In this document: positions 21,062 through 36,000 of the stretch, one piece after another
Position numbering within the stretch: position 1 is the first letter of the stretch
Layout: each line of letters begins with the position of its first letter
From: Actinia tenebrosa
Taxonomy: Eukaryota; Cnidaria; Anthozoa; Actiniaria; Actiniidae
Reading direction: 5' to 3'
NCBI RefSeq assembly: GCF_009602425.1
Contig: NW_022261323.1
Location: 62,836-126,835, forward strand
DNA length: 64,000 nucleotides
Notes under the pieces: generated by a model
The model's database searches: none
Seen by the model: the letters and a program-made list of their open reading frames with translations, nothing else
What the model was told of the DNA's origin: nothing
Program-made: the position numbers and the translations under genes

Positions 21062-24000
21062 ATGCCTGCTTTGCCCTATCTACAGCGTCCTGAATCTCAG
21101 TCATCAGAGAAGAAGAATTATCGGCTGAGTTTGACTCAAGATGAACCAAAACTTTGGCGATGTAAAAGTTTCTCTAACGACGACGAGAAGACGAAACGAG
21201 GGGTGATTGACAACAATGCAAACATTCAGGTATAGAAGTGATAAGTACCTTAGTAAACTTTATTTCAAATTAACTGATGTTACTGTTTAACAGTACTCTC
21301 AATGAATATTTAAGAGCTAATGCTGCTATCTTGTTCAGGGATCGAAATCAGCTTTAAGATTTAAATAATTTAGAAGTAAAATGACACTGAATTTTACGCT
21401 AATGACCTCACACTTTTATAATTCTGTTTGATCATCATTTATTTGACTAACTAAAGCTTTGATTAATAAAAAATATCCAGGTGTTTAAAGCAACAGCTTT
21501 TTCAAAGTTTAATCAATGATTATTTCCTCAAAATTATTGATTATATTCTCTTGATTTAAGTTCACTAGATTTCTAAAGATTTTCAGTTGTTATAATAATT
21601 GGCACTGAAGTGAAATAAAACACAAACAAACCATTGTTATTTCGAAGCGTTTTATTTATCTAAAAGCTCAAGGATGAGTTTATCAGTCAGTAGTTTATTT
21701 ATACCTTACTATATTATTTTCTTATCGTGGTTAGTGGGTTTATTAAAACATAGTTCATGTCGAAAGATAGCATAGTTAATATGTTACTATGATCGAAAAG
21801 AGCTGTCTCAATGTCTGTTCATTAAATCCTAAGTGGTAGTTGGCTTAGACAGTTTAAGCACATTCTTAATCTTACTCAACTTTGTCCTTTATTTTTTTTT
21901 AACATCTTTATTTGTTGCAAGCAGTGCATTTATATCTTTTTTAACATTTTGTGATGGCATACTTTGAGCTACCTGTGGCAAGTCATCCCACAGAGAACCA
22001 AATGCACCATGGAAAATCTTGCAACGCCTTGCTAATCACTTCCTAATACCACACAACTTAATAAATTATCTTTGCAATATTTATAGGATGTCAGAAGAAA
22101 TAAGTTTTTCCCAGACGATCAGAATGATTCAAGTCCACTGTTATTTGATAGACAGCTTACTGGCAGTGCCAGACTGCCCCACACGGCATGCCCAACACCA
22201 TCATCAGTTTCAAGGCACAGAATATTACACAATAAGAGCCATAACAGGCGTGGTCTACCAAGATGGGTGTCTGAACTTGGACGGTGGCTTCCACCAAAAC
22301 AGGTATGACGTAATGAGTCAGAGAAAATTTTGAAAACTTGCAGTAAATGGCCAATTTACAATAATGTAATAGATAACAAATGTACAAATGTAACAAATCA
22401 ATGCTGGTATCCAATAAATTTATCAAATGGATATGATTTATCCCAGTGGTACAAAGGGTGGATAGCACTACTGGATAATTAGGCCAAACAAAAAAATAAG
22501 TGTGTTTCCTGTTGCGCCACCGACCCTAATTTTCCTGCCAATTTTTGCCGACCCCAATATTTTTTTCATTCCCAAATGCACCACAGGGTTCTCAGTAAGC
22601 TCATTTCCTCATTTATCCAGTAAAAAAAATCTGACCTACTGACCCCAATTATTTTTCTCATGCAACAGGAAACACACTTTTTTTTTTTTTTGCCTTAAAT
22701 AAATCTTGTCCACTGGATATATATATATTTGATAACACCAACAATTTACCCACTGGATAAGGATTTATAGCTCTATCCACCCTTCTTTTAAAGCTCAAGC
22801 ATTTTAGCATTAAAATATCACATAGCTCACGACAGATTAAAGAATAGAGGCAAACATATATATCAATGGATGGATAATTCAGGAATGAACAAAATCCAGA
22901 CGTATAAAATATATAATTAGTTTAATGACCATTTTTTCAATTTTTTTCATTTCAGAAATTACAACTTTATCAGAGCTTTTGGAAACATCTTGACCTCATT
23001 GACAAAAGCAAAGAAGACATGTTGGTAAGTTAAACTGATACTCTTCAATCTTGGCTTTCAAATGGGCCATCCTCTCTCAGTATTTGGGGGATTTCCTCAA
23101 GGCTGTGACTATAACAATACTGAATACTATGAAGTATTTTTTGTAAGACCAGTCCTCTAAATGACAAGTTTCAAGTTGAAGCACAGTGAAGTGAAGCAGG
23201 TTCAAGTTCACACCTCAACCCAAATATCAAGGGTGGAAAACACCACTTTCTTGCACATGCATATATAGATACAATATCGATCCCGTTTTCCAAAGATAAG
23301 AATTTGACGTACTTGAGTACGTCTTATGGGAATCTGGGTTGGTGTAGTGTAGTACAGGTTGGTAGGTCTCTCTCTTGATTCGACGGATTCTCTCCGATTC
23401 TTTCCTCTGCAAAGACCTAATACACTGGAACCAATGTTATCTGAAAATTAGTCTAATTAATAGAATAATTAACTTAAATTTCGTTACTAAGGATCCTTTT
23501 CCACATGTCGAACGTTGTGAACATGCAAGAACTCTATCCGTTCTACGACGGCAAAAGACAAGGATGAGATTCGAAAAGGAGATGAGAGAAGACGAGGTAT
23601 TTTAACTTTCGGTGTTTGCGTAACTACGAGTGCAATTACAATTTGTCGTCGCGATAAAATAGGGTTTTTGTGGACGTCAATCAAAGTGTTTCCATTACAT
23701 TGAAAACACAAAGTTCTCAATAGCACTTCCTATGGATTGTCATGGAAACGCCTGAATCGCCAAACCCTATTATAAAGTAACCGTTATGATTCTCGAGTTC
23801 TGCTTGGTTGGGAGCGCGTGGTTTATGAGAGCACACAGCACGCGCGCGCACTTTCCTATCTAAAAATGTGTTATATTTTGTATTTCATGAAAGAAATAAA
23901 AAAACTTGCTTGCTGTGTGTGTGGTGGAGTTATAAAGCGCTTGGGATTGGCAGAACACTCGAGACATTTCGAGAAATTTCTCCTCACGCTTTTCTCTTGT

Positions 24001-27000
24001 TCTGCCAACCACCCTCCCCCCTTGCTTTTTAACTGCACACAACACGCGCGCGCGTTTTCTATTTCTTCATACTTTCGAGAATTTCGCACGTGCTATTGAG
24101 AAGCACTGCAGAGGCTGTTGTAGAAATTCGCATTTTTTATATGCAATATGAGTCAATTTAACATGATCAATATATCTTTTGATGTCTGGTTTTGTAGCGG
24201 TTTGAAAGATTGTTGGAGAGGTTCAAAAAGATAACAGAAGCATGGGAAGCGTTTCAGCAACAAACTGCAGGGTTAGGAGATGAACACACGACACGCCTTC
24301 TGGCATTCAGAAAAAATAAAGGTAATAGGCACCATTTTTTCCGTTACTTACCAACCAAATATTAAAAAAAGGAAGAAAAAAAATAATATGCCGGACGGAA
24401 AGACTAATGGAAGTGAATGTATGGGATAGATTGGGTGGCATGGCTGATAAATGACGAAGAAAGAAATACAAATAAACGAACAAATGAGTCATGAATGAAT
24501 GGATTGGAAAACTAAAAATTTTTTACTGAATGGGATTTTTGAAAAACGTAACTGATGAAATTAAGTGGACATAAGAATGAAGTGAGTTGTTGGATGGGTG
24601 AATGGATGCATGGCGAATAAGTGGATGGATGGATGGATGGATGGACAAATAAAGAAATACAAAGCAACGAAAGGATGAGTTGTGAATGAATAAGTCTAAA
24701 CAAGATAAATATGCATGGATTTGGACGTGTAAATGGGTCAATGGGTAGTTAGTGCATGGGCGAATACATGGCGGATAATGAGACGGACGAACGAACGAAG
24801 AAATGCAAAGAAACGAAAGGCTGGGCTATAAATAAATGGGTGTGGAAAAAATAAAATAAATTGGACGTGTAGATGGGTGAAAGGGTGGAAGGATGGTTGA
24901 ATAGTTGGCAGATAGATCCGAATGGATGGATACGAATAAAGAACGCAAAAGACTAACGCGCGAGTGAGTTATCATGAATGGATAGATCTTGGGGAAAATG
25001 AGCGTATGAGTAAATAGATGAAAAAATATAAGAATCAATAGGCAGATTAAGATTCCCGTTTTTTTCTTCCCGCAAACGGCAAACGTGACCACGTTTTCAT
25101 CGTTTCCCTACATTTCACTTTACCTTTTGCAAACCTTCTCGACAAAGACACATATTCTTAATTTTATCTAGTACTTGGAGATTTTTGCGATTCCTTTTCA
25201 TTAATTTTAAAGAATTTTTAATGGTCAACTGACGTTTCACGTTTGCCGCAAACGAGAAGCTTAAACTCTCTATTGATAGGAAAGTGACTGCTGGGCTTGA
25301 TTATTCGAGTTAGTTGTTTTCTTTATTCTCTAGATCAATATGTCGACCCTCTCGAGGGAATCAGGGAAAGACGAGAGGAACGCGAACGAATGGAGAAAGA
25401 ACACCAGCGTCTTCTAGAAGAGGCGCGACAACAGAGACTTGACGAGCAACGAGACAGCATCCCGTCGATAGTTGTATCAGATTATGACGTAGATTTAATG
25501 CAACTAACGCAACACACGTCATCAGAGTCAGAAAATGAGCCTGAAGGGCAAATGGAAGTGGATGGATATGAAGAGGCAGCAGAAGACGCCAAAGAGGCAA
25601 ATTCGAATGAACGTTTTGAAATGGAAGAGAAGAGTAGTTCTCCAATTCCTTTAGTTCTGGAAAAGAAGGACAATGAGAAGAAAGAGGATGAAAGACGGAG
25701 TTCAAAATCAACAAATCACTTATCAGCGCCTTCTTTGTCTTCTCTCGATGCCCAAGATAATGTAGCTGTCGAAGAGAGTCCGATGTCAATCGATGATACT
25801 GGTAATTACCTGATAAATTGTATTGTGTTTTCTGACTCGACAGCATTACACTGCATGATCATGACTATTATCGTCATCAGCACCAGCATCCTCATTATCA
25901 TCGTCATCAGCATCAGCATTGTCATTATCATCATCATCGTTCTCCGATTACCACCCTTCCATTAGATTTATGTGCTTTCCTCTCTATTAACTCATTACCA
26001 CCACCAGTCGCCGTCATTATTTTTGATTTCATCACCACCATCATCATCACCATCACTATCACTATCATCGTCACCATCATCATCACTATCATCATCACCA
26101 TCATCATCATCATCAGCATCATCATCACCACCATCATCACCATCATCATCATCATCACCACCATCATCATCATCATCTCCATCATCATCACCATCACTAT
26201 CACTATCATCGTCACCATCATCATCACTATCATCATCACCATCATCTCCATTACCATCATCATCACCATCATCATCAACATCATTGTCAGCCACCTCCGT
26301 CATCGTCATTGGTATTGTCTAAAGCATTGCCGTGTCATGCTTGGTTATATCCCTTTATTAGCATTATTCGTAACATCATTGATTATCATCAACAACCTCA
26401 TCATCAGCATTAGTTTTCTGAGTATCATGATTACGTCATATCAAAGTGTAACAATCTTATTTTGTCTTGCTATAGCCGATCTAATGACAGGAATAGTTCC
26501 AGTCCCTCTCGGTCTATCAACCGGCCTCATACCAGACTCCTCAATCAGGTCATCCTCGTCATTTGACCGATATCACTCTGGGGCCCAAGCCCGCTTGAAC
26601 AATACCAAGAAATCGAGAAAAGGCGGCGGAGCATGGTGTGCCAAGAATAATAGCGACAAGCAGTATCTTGAAGTGGATCTTGGGGGTGTGGCAACCTTGA
26701 TGCAAGTAAGTCATCGGGAACGAACGGATTATAGGTTTGGGGCTAGTGTGGCTAATGGCGTAAATAAGCGAATTGGCACGAACGCTTCCCCGTTTCAAAA
26801 AAAAAAAAACAAAGGTTTTCATTTTATGGTGGAATTCCTGTGGTTTTGGGATTTGGCGGGAACTTCCACTCCACCATTCCCCTAAGGCTCTAGTTACGCC
26901 ACTGACGTGACTATGGTTAAATTAGTTGGTGTGCGAGTAAGCTACCTTCTAGCAAGCGAGGCCTAGCTCGATCGAACCTCTTCCTTTCGGAGTATCCTGC

Positions 27001-30000
27001 AATCAGAGCACTGAGTCTGAAATGGGTAGGAAGAGGAGGGCGCTAATGACAGGGCTTGTATTAAGGACACCAACCTAGAAATAAGTGTAGTTTTTACTGG
27101 TTCAGTTCTTGGTCACGTTTTCGTTAATTTATGATTATGATTATAAATTGTTGGCCCGCTAATATAATTCATATTATATATCCCAATAATATATAATATA
27201 AAATAAAAATATTCCAATCTTATATGTGAGTTAGGCGCGCACTAGCTTTGATCAGCCCAGAGATTAATTCAGGATTGAGGATTGAAGTATCTTCACTTAT
27301 TTTTCTCTCGCCTTATTCAAGGTTGCTACACAGGGTTACCCCAGTGAAGATGAAAAAGTCGCCAAGAAGGATCTTAGATGGGTCCAGTCGTACACAATGA
27401 CATACAGTAATGACGGCAAGAAATGGAGTAGTTACCGGGAAGACGGTGCTGTAAAGGTATTGTGAGTTGTGTCAATCGCACTAAAACATGGGGGAAATTC
27501 TACTAGAAATGCCTCCAAGCAAATTTTGCCTTTGGGTTTCCTGTGTTAACAGATCTCCCCAGCAATCCCATCCGCGGCTTAGGCGAGATTTAGCTGCGGA
27601 CGAAGCTAGAATGAATTTGAGGGCTAACGAACAAAGTTGTTAAAAAGAGTAAGATATGCCCCCCCCCCCCCCCCCCCCCCAAACAAAAAACAAAAACAAA
27701 AACAAAGCACACACACACACAAAAGAAAAAAAGAAAGAAAAAAACTCGCGAAAAAGTAAACTAAATTTCTGTTAAACTCCAAAAATATTGCCGGTAAATC
27801 GTACCTACTGACTTATAAGTTCATAATGCGATGTAACCATGATTGAACTACAAGCATTCAGGGCCATTACGTTCGTTATAAAGGTGTGGAAGATGATTCT
27901 TAATTATTTGTCGCACAAGGACTGTGTAAATCTTTTAGATATACAGTAAAGAAAGTTATATCTAAACGTAAAACACAACATCTGGCAAATTTGATATGAT
28001 AGTTTTTAAGGGCCGTAACCAGGGGTTTTCCCAGCCAGGTACACATGAAATAGAAATTGAACTTTGTCTTTTAAGAAGTGCTATATAAAATTCTAAGGAT
28101 TTCCACGGGGCAAATCCAGACAAAAAAAAAAAAAAAAAAAGAAAGAAAAATATATTCAAAATTAAGCAGACCTTTAGCTTGTATGTGGGTTGCAATCATG
28201 AGTGCACCCAGTGCAATCTCTGGTTACAGCCCTGTTTTTTGACAGGAATCGCTAGGGCGGTCGGGTTACTTGGTACCCACTATCTTTGGAAATGTAACCC
28301 TTAAATTTTCCCCTGAATATCTCCAAAACTAAAAGTCAACCCACAGACATGAATATCCTGTCTGTTCATATGTGCTACGGACACCCAGTATCGAGCATTT
28401 CAACGAGGCCCGGTTGTTTGAAGAGCGAAAAGCGCTATCCGACGAATAAATTATCCAGTGGATAAATTTATTGGATAACAGCATCGGCTTATCCACTAGA
28501 TAAGGATTTATCCGTTGGATAGCGCTATCCACCCTTCGTACAACCGGGCCCTGGTGTCTGAGGAGGATAGGATATTCACCGGTACCTATACTCGTGCCCA
28601 GGTTATTCCGTCAGCTTTCCCAAATCCAAAATGGCGGACACTTATAAGAGCTGACGTACGAGTCAAATCGCAAGTGTGACGTCATATCGATAAATAAGAG
28701 GGTAGCCTGGGGACGAGGCAAACCGGTACCCATCATCTGAATCAATTAAATTGGGTCCCTGTGTTGAACCATGGTTTTGTCCTTGCACCTTCTTTTGTGC
28801 AGGTTGTGAAATACTCATCGTCATTTTATAAAAGTAAAATATCTTATAAAATTAAATACTTATAACCTGTTAATGCTATCTAAACCTTAAACAAACAGAG
28901 CGGAAGACCATCCACGCTCCTCAGGAAATAAATCCCAAGTGAAAACCTTAAAATGTTAACAAAAGGTATAAATACAATGTGAGAAAATGTTAAATAAACA
29001 TAAATCAGTAAATTAAATGTGAAGTTAAATAATTCTGCGAAACACTTTCCTAAACAACCCTTGTCGTTTTATATTACGATTATGATTTCATGTTCTCTTA
29101 ATTGTCCTATACCTACCTTATATTTGTTTGTCCCCCCCCCCCCCTCCAATTTTTTGAAGAAAATCCAACATATTTAATCAAGGGAGAGGCCTGACAAACT
29201 CTGCTCTTATATGATACAGAAGGTGCATGCATGGTTCCCCTTGATCAGGGGAAAGCGAGGTCTTGCTTTGCCACACAACCATACATTTCTTCGTAATTTA
29301 TAGTGTTTTCAAAAAAAATTTACACCCAAAATATTGAGCATACTACTCTCAATTTTTCAGTAGTTACTACATAAATGTATGTTATTTACCGGTTAGGAGG
29401 TCCGGATAGGGAAAAACTGTGCCTGATGAGGTCTTGAATGTACGGACCGAGGCCATTAGGCCGTTCCCCCCTCCTTACGCTAGTGCCTTTGATTTTAATA
29501 TTATTTAGTTAGCTAAAAAAACACATTTTATTTGCTGTTCAGGTATTTGAAGGTAACAGTGATAACAATACTGTGGTTCTAAACAGCTTGTCAAACCCTG
29601 TTGATGCTCGTTACGTTCGATTCTGCCCCAAAACATGGCGTAATGGGATCGCTATGAGAGTAGAAGTGTATGGAAGCTTTTCAGGTATTATATAATGTAT
29701 AATATATCTATTAGATATTTAACAGATAAAACAGCTTTTTCCGCGCTCCGTGGCGTAAGCACGAAAGAAGTGTAAGTGTTTCTCACACTTCTTGAGTGCT
29801 TACGACGCTTCCTAAGTGTTTTATTACCTAACGGAGCACGGAAAAAGCTTTTTTTTTTTTTTTTTTTTTTGTTTTGTTTTATTATGCAGTTATTAATTTT
29901 ATTTCGGTATTGATTTTTTTTACTCAAAAAGAAAGACGGCCGCAGGATCTAGCAGAACTTCGCGCGCGCAGATGGCGTCAGCACTGTGCTCCGTCCACTG

Positions 30001-33000
30001 AAAAAGCACAGTTTTCGACCAATCAGCGCGCGCGTAATATCCTAACTATATAATAATAAGGAATAACACACTTCCGTGCCAAAAAAGTAATTAAGAATGA
30101 AACTTGAAAATGAATATGTAAAAAACAAAAAATAAAAGTAATTAAAATGAAGTTAGAGCGAGTAATCTTACTACACAGTCTGTGAATCGTACACTTGATC
30201 CTCTTCCTGGTTCGCTTCTAAAGAAGTGTTTTCATCTGCTGCTACCTGTAACTGACGACAATTTGAACTCTTACATGGACATCTCTACTGTTCCTGGTGC
30301 TAATAAAGCACAGTTTTCGACCAATCAGCGCGCGTACTATCCCAACTATATAATAAAGCAACACAATGAATCCTTATCGAAAAGAACCTGGATGCGGGGC
30401 TATTATAAAAATACACAAGAAATAGTCACACTTTTATTGGATGGAATTTGTGGCACTTCTTTTGTATTTCTATGTTAGCCTCACATTCTAGACAAATTTG
30501 AAAAGCGTTATTTAATGCGAGGTTTTAAAGTCAAGTCCCGTCTACTTAAAGATCGATAGGGCGACCCGTCTCATTGCAAAGGGCCAAGAGTAAACTATAG
30601 CTATAAGGGCACTGCTGATATATTTTAATGTAACTTGGTCAACTTGTACCAGTTGTACGAAAGTCAGATATATAACCACGCCCCTATTCTAGTAACAATC
30701 CTGAGCAAATGAGTCTGTAATCAAGAAACACAGCTTCGTTTTGTTTGCTGTGCACATTTCAGGCCATGTGATGTTTCTTTTGAAAGTTGATTCTTTCATG
30801 TGTAATTGTAATATGTTCGGCATAAAAGAACAATTCTCAAGGGAATGACATGTGATCTGAATTGGGCAATTTTTGCATACGAAGCTAAAAAGGTCTATTT
30901 GGAGCTCGAAAATAATCATTCCTTTAAAAGTGTACTCAGTTTTCAAAAATAACAATGACATGTTGTTTTATTGTAGACGACTGTGTATCGCCCGGAGAAG
31001 CTGTTACCCCCAATCCTTCCCTACCAGAGAATAGACCGACTCCAGAACGCGTCCCTTCCCCCGAACCTTCCCCACCTCCAAAAAGTCCCTCGCCTCAAAT
31101 CCCCTCTCCATCTCCAGTGCTGCCGTCACCAGTTACCAAAACCCCCTCGCCAATATTTGAAGTGGACGAAGACGTTTCCGAGGTTGAACAACTCAAGTGC
31201 AGTCCTGACAGAATGACCCCCCTGGAGGGGTGGGAAGAGGAAACCATTGGATCAATAGCTGAATTACCCTCGGAAGAGGAAGTTGAAGGTAGGTGTACAT
31301 CCGTATGAAATCATCAGTTAAAAAGTTTTTTGTTAATACACACGTTGTGGATAAGTGAAAGACAAGAAAACGGTGCGGCGATTTATGGCAGCAAAAGCAG
31401 ACGGCCGCACGGAATGTTTGCATAAAAATGGGCTGGAATTTAATGTGATCTATAGGCACTGACCAGGCAAAAATGCAGTGTAAATGAGATTGATTTACGT
31501 AATTTACTTGCGATTTGCGCATGCGCAGTTTTAAAATTTCGCAAGCCAAATGGAAAAAAAGATGGTTGATATTAATTAACATTTTGTATGAAATAAACGT
31601 CCAATTTTTGTCTTTTTTGCAGATGCTGAAGTTAGGTTATGTTCGCCTTTTTTAAATGTACAAGGATCAAGGGTAAGCTAAAGTAGACACTAGAGAAAAA
31701 CGTTCGCGCATGCGTGCATTTAGCAAGTTTTTTTAAGTGAGAAAATAAATGTTTGTTTTCTCCGAGTATACAAAAAAGTTCGCACTTTTTTTAAAGAATT
31801 TAGAAGAGTTAATAAATAAATAATAAATTACATTTATAAAGCGAAGATTAGCGCAAGATGTTCATCTGCGCTGTAAGTTTACATGTAAGTGAGAAAATAA
31901 ATGTTTGTTTTCTCGGAGTGTACAAAAAAAAATCGCGAATATACTTTTGTGAGACCAAGATACTTTACACAATATGAAAAATTAGCCTTAAGTTTCAAGC
32001 ATGGGCACCAAATTTTTGGTATTTCCTGAAGACGTTTCGACTAATTTGCTTACGGATTTAGAGCATACGCAGACGTTTTTAACTCGTCTCGCTACAGTAG
32101 CGTTAAATAATTTGTTTAGTAGGCCTAACAAGTTTCTCTGTAATTTTCAATGAATATCTTTTTCGCTTTCGTTACCAGAAAACGCCAAAGGTGAAACACA
32201 AAACCAAGAAGCCAAAAGCCGAGAAAAAAGAAAAGAAGAAGAAGAAACCCCCAAAGAAAAAGAAAGTTAAATTACCAGAAATAACAAGTTTAATGGACGC
32301 TCTACCGGAAGTGGAAGAAGAACCGGAACCTGAACCAGAAGAACAGGAGGAAGAACCAGAACCGGAAGAACCTTACCGTATCCCCACACCACCCCTGCCA
32401 GAAATTCAAAAACAACCAAGTGAGTTTTTTTTAGTAAACTTTCAAGATTAAGCAGTGAAAAAAAAGAGAAAACAAGGAAAAGATGTATACGACTGGTGAT
32501 TAACGCTTGTGGCGAGACCGCGCCCGTAAATAGTAAAAAATTCCCGCCATTTTCAAAGGTAGCAGGGTTTTGATGAACGCCAATAAAAAATTTTCCATGA
32601 TATTCCATAGGTAGTGTTGTTCCCTCTAAAAATGTTTGTTCCCCTGCGATGCAAACTGGCACATTTGATTTACGTATACCGCAAAGCCGACTTGTGTTAT
32701 CAAAAGCAGGTGCAGCTTTGTTGTTTGGCATTGATTTCTTTAACTAGCGCAGCTAAAAACTTAGACAAGGACCATTAGATTGCTAAATCACCCAAATAGA
32801 TATGTAGACCTTTCAAATATAGATCTTTTTGTTTCAGGTAATAATTAACAGTTATTCGCCGAAGGCGAAGTGATTATCGGTGAAATATTTAACGAGCCGC
32901 GAGTCTCTCACCATGATCACTGAGCCTGAAAGAAATACTTGTTTTAGTATAATTTTAGACTTGAATATCAGAGAAAAGTCGAAATTCGTTTAGCATAACT

Positions 33001-36000
33001 TGACTCCAGCAAACTTTGGAAAACCTCATAATCAGCGCTTGAGCAGTGACTATCGTCTGATAATCACTGGTCGCTCGACCAATCACAGCGCGAGAAACTC
33101 TATATTCAAGCCTAAAATTATACTAAATAAATTTAATCAAAAATGTTATCTTGTTATACAGTTGACGTTAGACCACCATCGATGAAGAAGAGATTCCAAA
33201 TGTTCTTGCCACAGGCGATTTCTCCCAGCGAGGAAGAGAAAAAGAAGCTTGCACGAGCGCGCGCAGACAACAGCATACGAGAAGAAATGCTGCGCCAACA
33301 GCTGGCTGAGGAAAGAAAGAAGAAGCTCTTGAGCTTAACGGGAAAGAACAAAGCATTAATCCATTCTTCTTCTTCGACTGATATGAAAACGTTTGGTATT
33401 GACGATGGTAAGTAGTTGTTGCGGTTTGTTTAGGCGTAATGTTTTGAATTCCCAACTTAGCCGAGGATCACGGTCTCCTAGGAGGCTAGCAATGATAAAT
33501 GAATGAAATCGGATATTTATTACGGGAACGACGCGTAGCCTTTGAAATGGAAAATGAAATTTTACGACTGAACGATTAAGTTGTGCTTGTTTTACAAAGG
33601 CAGCACTATGATCTCCAGTGATTACACAAACCCGTGGCCCTCGTTTCGTGATCGAATTAGAATTTAGAAGTTGATTTTCGCGGAGGGAGGAAACCGAAGA
33701 ACCCCAGGACAACCCTTGAAGCAAAGGAGAAAGAAACAAAAAACTCTACTTACATTGGATGTCGAGTCCTCGGATCGAACCCACAAACACTACTATTTTT
33801 TGCTTAAAATAAAGCTGTAATCCTAATATTATTTTATTCATATTCCATTCATCCCAACCCCAAGCCCTTTGCCTTCGTCTATTCACAAAGGTCTTGCCCG
33901 ACAAGTGGTCACAACGGAGTGACTTTTTTTTACTTTCAGACTCATTCATATTCAAGTACTGCATCATCAATGAGAGTCAGTTAGGCTACTATCAAAGAAT
34001 CTTTGAAAGTGTAAGTTTCTTTACATCTTATACATGGCTAATTATTGTTAAATGTGCCACCTATATATCACACTAGAGACCCACTTTTTATTCTCAAACT
34101 CCTTAATTTAAATGTAGGCAAGTTACGAAGCTGCAAAGTTTTATTAGCATGCGCACGGATTCTGCATTATACAATCAAGAAGTATTTCATTCTCACTTTT
34201 CCTCGTCCATGCACAACCATTTAATGATTGATTTTCTTTTCTAGTTTGATGAGGATAAAGATGAATTTCTTTTCCCTGAAGAGATTCTGGAAGCTTTAGA
34301 ATGTGTCAATAAAAACTTACTGAATGATTCACACTTGAAATATATCTACAGGGTAAGATCTATGGTATCACTATTATCAACGGAACATTCATTGATGAAT
34401 TTGTGTTGTTTTCCGCCCTTGTAATAATCGTTCTGCGTTTTTTCTTTTTTTTCTATGGTAGTAAAAGTATTACAATAAATGAACTTTATATCCCTCTGAC
34501 TTGTCACAGTTAATTTGTCTCTTTCTAATGGTGCGAACTGTGGTGAATAAAAACCCCATTTTACTAGTTGCCCTTGAATAGGCCCTTTGCAGCTCAGTAA
34601 TCACGTGCTAATTCCCTGAGAGCAAATGAATGATCATTTTGATTCCCATGGGTGAAATTTACTGGAGAGCAAACACACTTTCTACGACCTGTTTCGAGAG
34701 ATCGTAATAAAACTGAATTTCGTAACACACTGGTTACACATCTTTTCATTCATTTTTTTTTGTACAAGTAGCTAAAAAGGATCACCAATTTCAAAAAAAT
34801 GCTCTCCAGTACAGACACGTGACCGCTAACTGCAAAAGGCCTATTGTTTCTCCCGTCCCTGACATCACATATACTGTTTTGCCATGTTTATGCGTCTCTA
34901 AAGCAGTATGTATATTTAAGGAATATGAAACACGCACATATCGCTGTAATGCGATATAAATATGCTGGGAGCTCAAGCTTTAGAGCACGAGATTATGAGC
35001 AAGCTTAGGAAAACAAGGCGCAGCCGAACGCGTTTCTCTTGCATTTTGAGTGCTCTACAACTCCCAAAGTGTTTACATCACAGTACAGAGACATAAACAG
35101 CCGCTTTATGTTGCTCTTATGAAATATTTTAGAACAATTTTGCATGAGCGTGTCTCTGTCCTCTGATATAAGCATGGTAGCTACATGTAGCCAATCAGCT
35201 CACGCATCATAACTAAAATATTTTATAACTATCTATATATATGTGGATTCTTTTAGGCTCTTGAGTTGTGTGACTGTAGCCTTGACAGTGGAGCAGACTT
35301 CAAGTTTTTTTCTGTCGTTGCTGCATTTTCTCAAAAGATTGCTGCTCTAGAGTAAGTAGTAAGATGTATCTCTATGTAGATGGTAGCTGGTGCAAGCTCT
35401 TTGCACCTATAGCTTCTTTGTTTTCTAAATTTTAACTCTAAACAAGTTTGATTACTAATTAAGCCTTTCATTAATTTGTCTTATAGTGATTATGCGAAGA
35501 TTATGATCTCTAAGCTGGATTTTAGAGAACTAGATTACAAACTTCAACGTGCAAAGGTAAAGCAAAATAAACTTTTTTATATCTCGTTGTTATTCTTTGG
35601 TTTCTTAGTCGTCTTAATTAGGGGCAGGTTTAGTCCCATGCTCATCAAGCCTATCTGAGACACCTCAACTCTATTGTGAGAGGTTGGCTTAGTTTGAACC
35701 CATAATATGACTTCTGACTCATACTCAAGATGTCGATATTTGATTTCGCATTGCTAATACTATTTGGCTGAAGGTCGATTCAATCTACCCTCAGCCAATT
35801 AGCATATCAATTTTTTTCAAGGCTGAAGCTCCTTATGCTAGAATAGTATCTTAATAAATTTTGTAAAAAAATTTGCTACTTGTCATTGTAAATCATTTTT
35901 TGTGATATGTGATTAAACTATGAATATTATGAATTATGCATTGTGTTAATCAAATGCAAATCCAGGAATCAAAGAAAAGGAGGGGGGGTGGAAAACATCT

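Noticed and set aside
25934-26322. Poly-Met, poly-Asp and poly-Ser ORFs
   Set aside because: Artefacts of the CAT microsatellite.
26337-26540. Frame reading NNLIISISFLSIMITSY..FCLAIADLM, which looks like GPCR TM1-TM2 with correct spacing
   Set aside because: The hydrophobic part is produced by the CAT microsatellite intron, and the following PLGLSTGLIPDSSI is the normal start of an F5/8C domain, in phase with a good acceptor at 26475.
26760-26885. Continuation of the discoidin exon past 26705
   Set aside because: The frame loses domain similarity after the GTAAGT donor at 26706, and the next exon at 27322 continues the F5/8C domain in phase.
31193-31582. Minus-strand 129-codon ORF
   Set aside because: Antisense shadow of a coding exon and intron of the discoidin/EF-hand gene.
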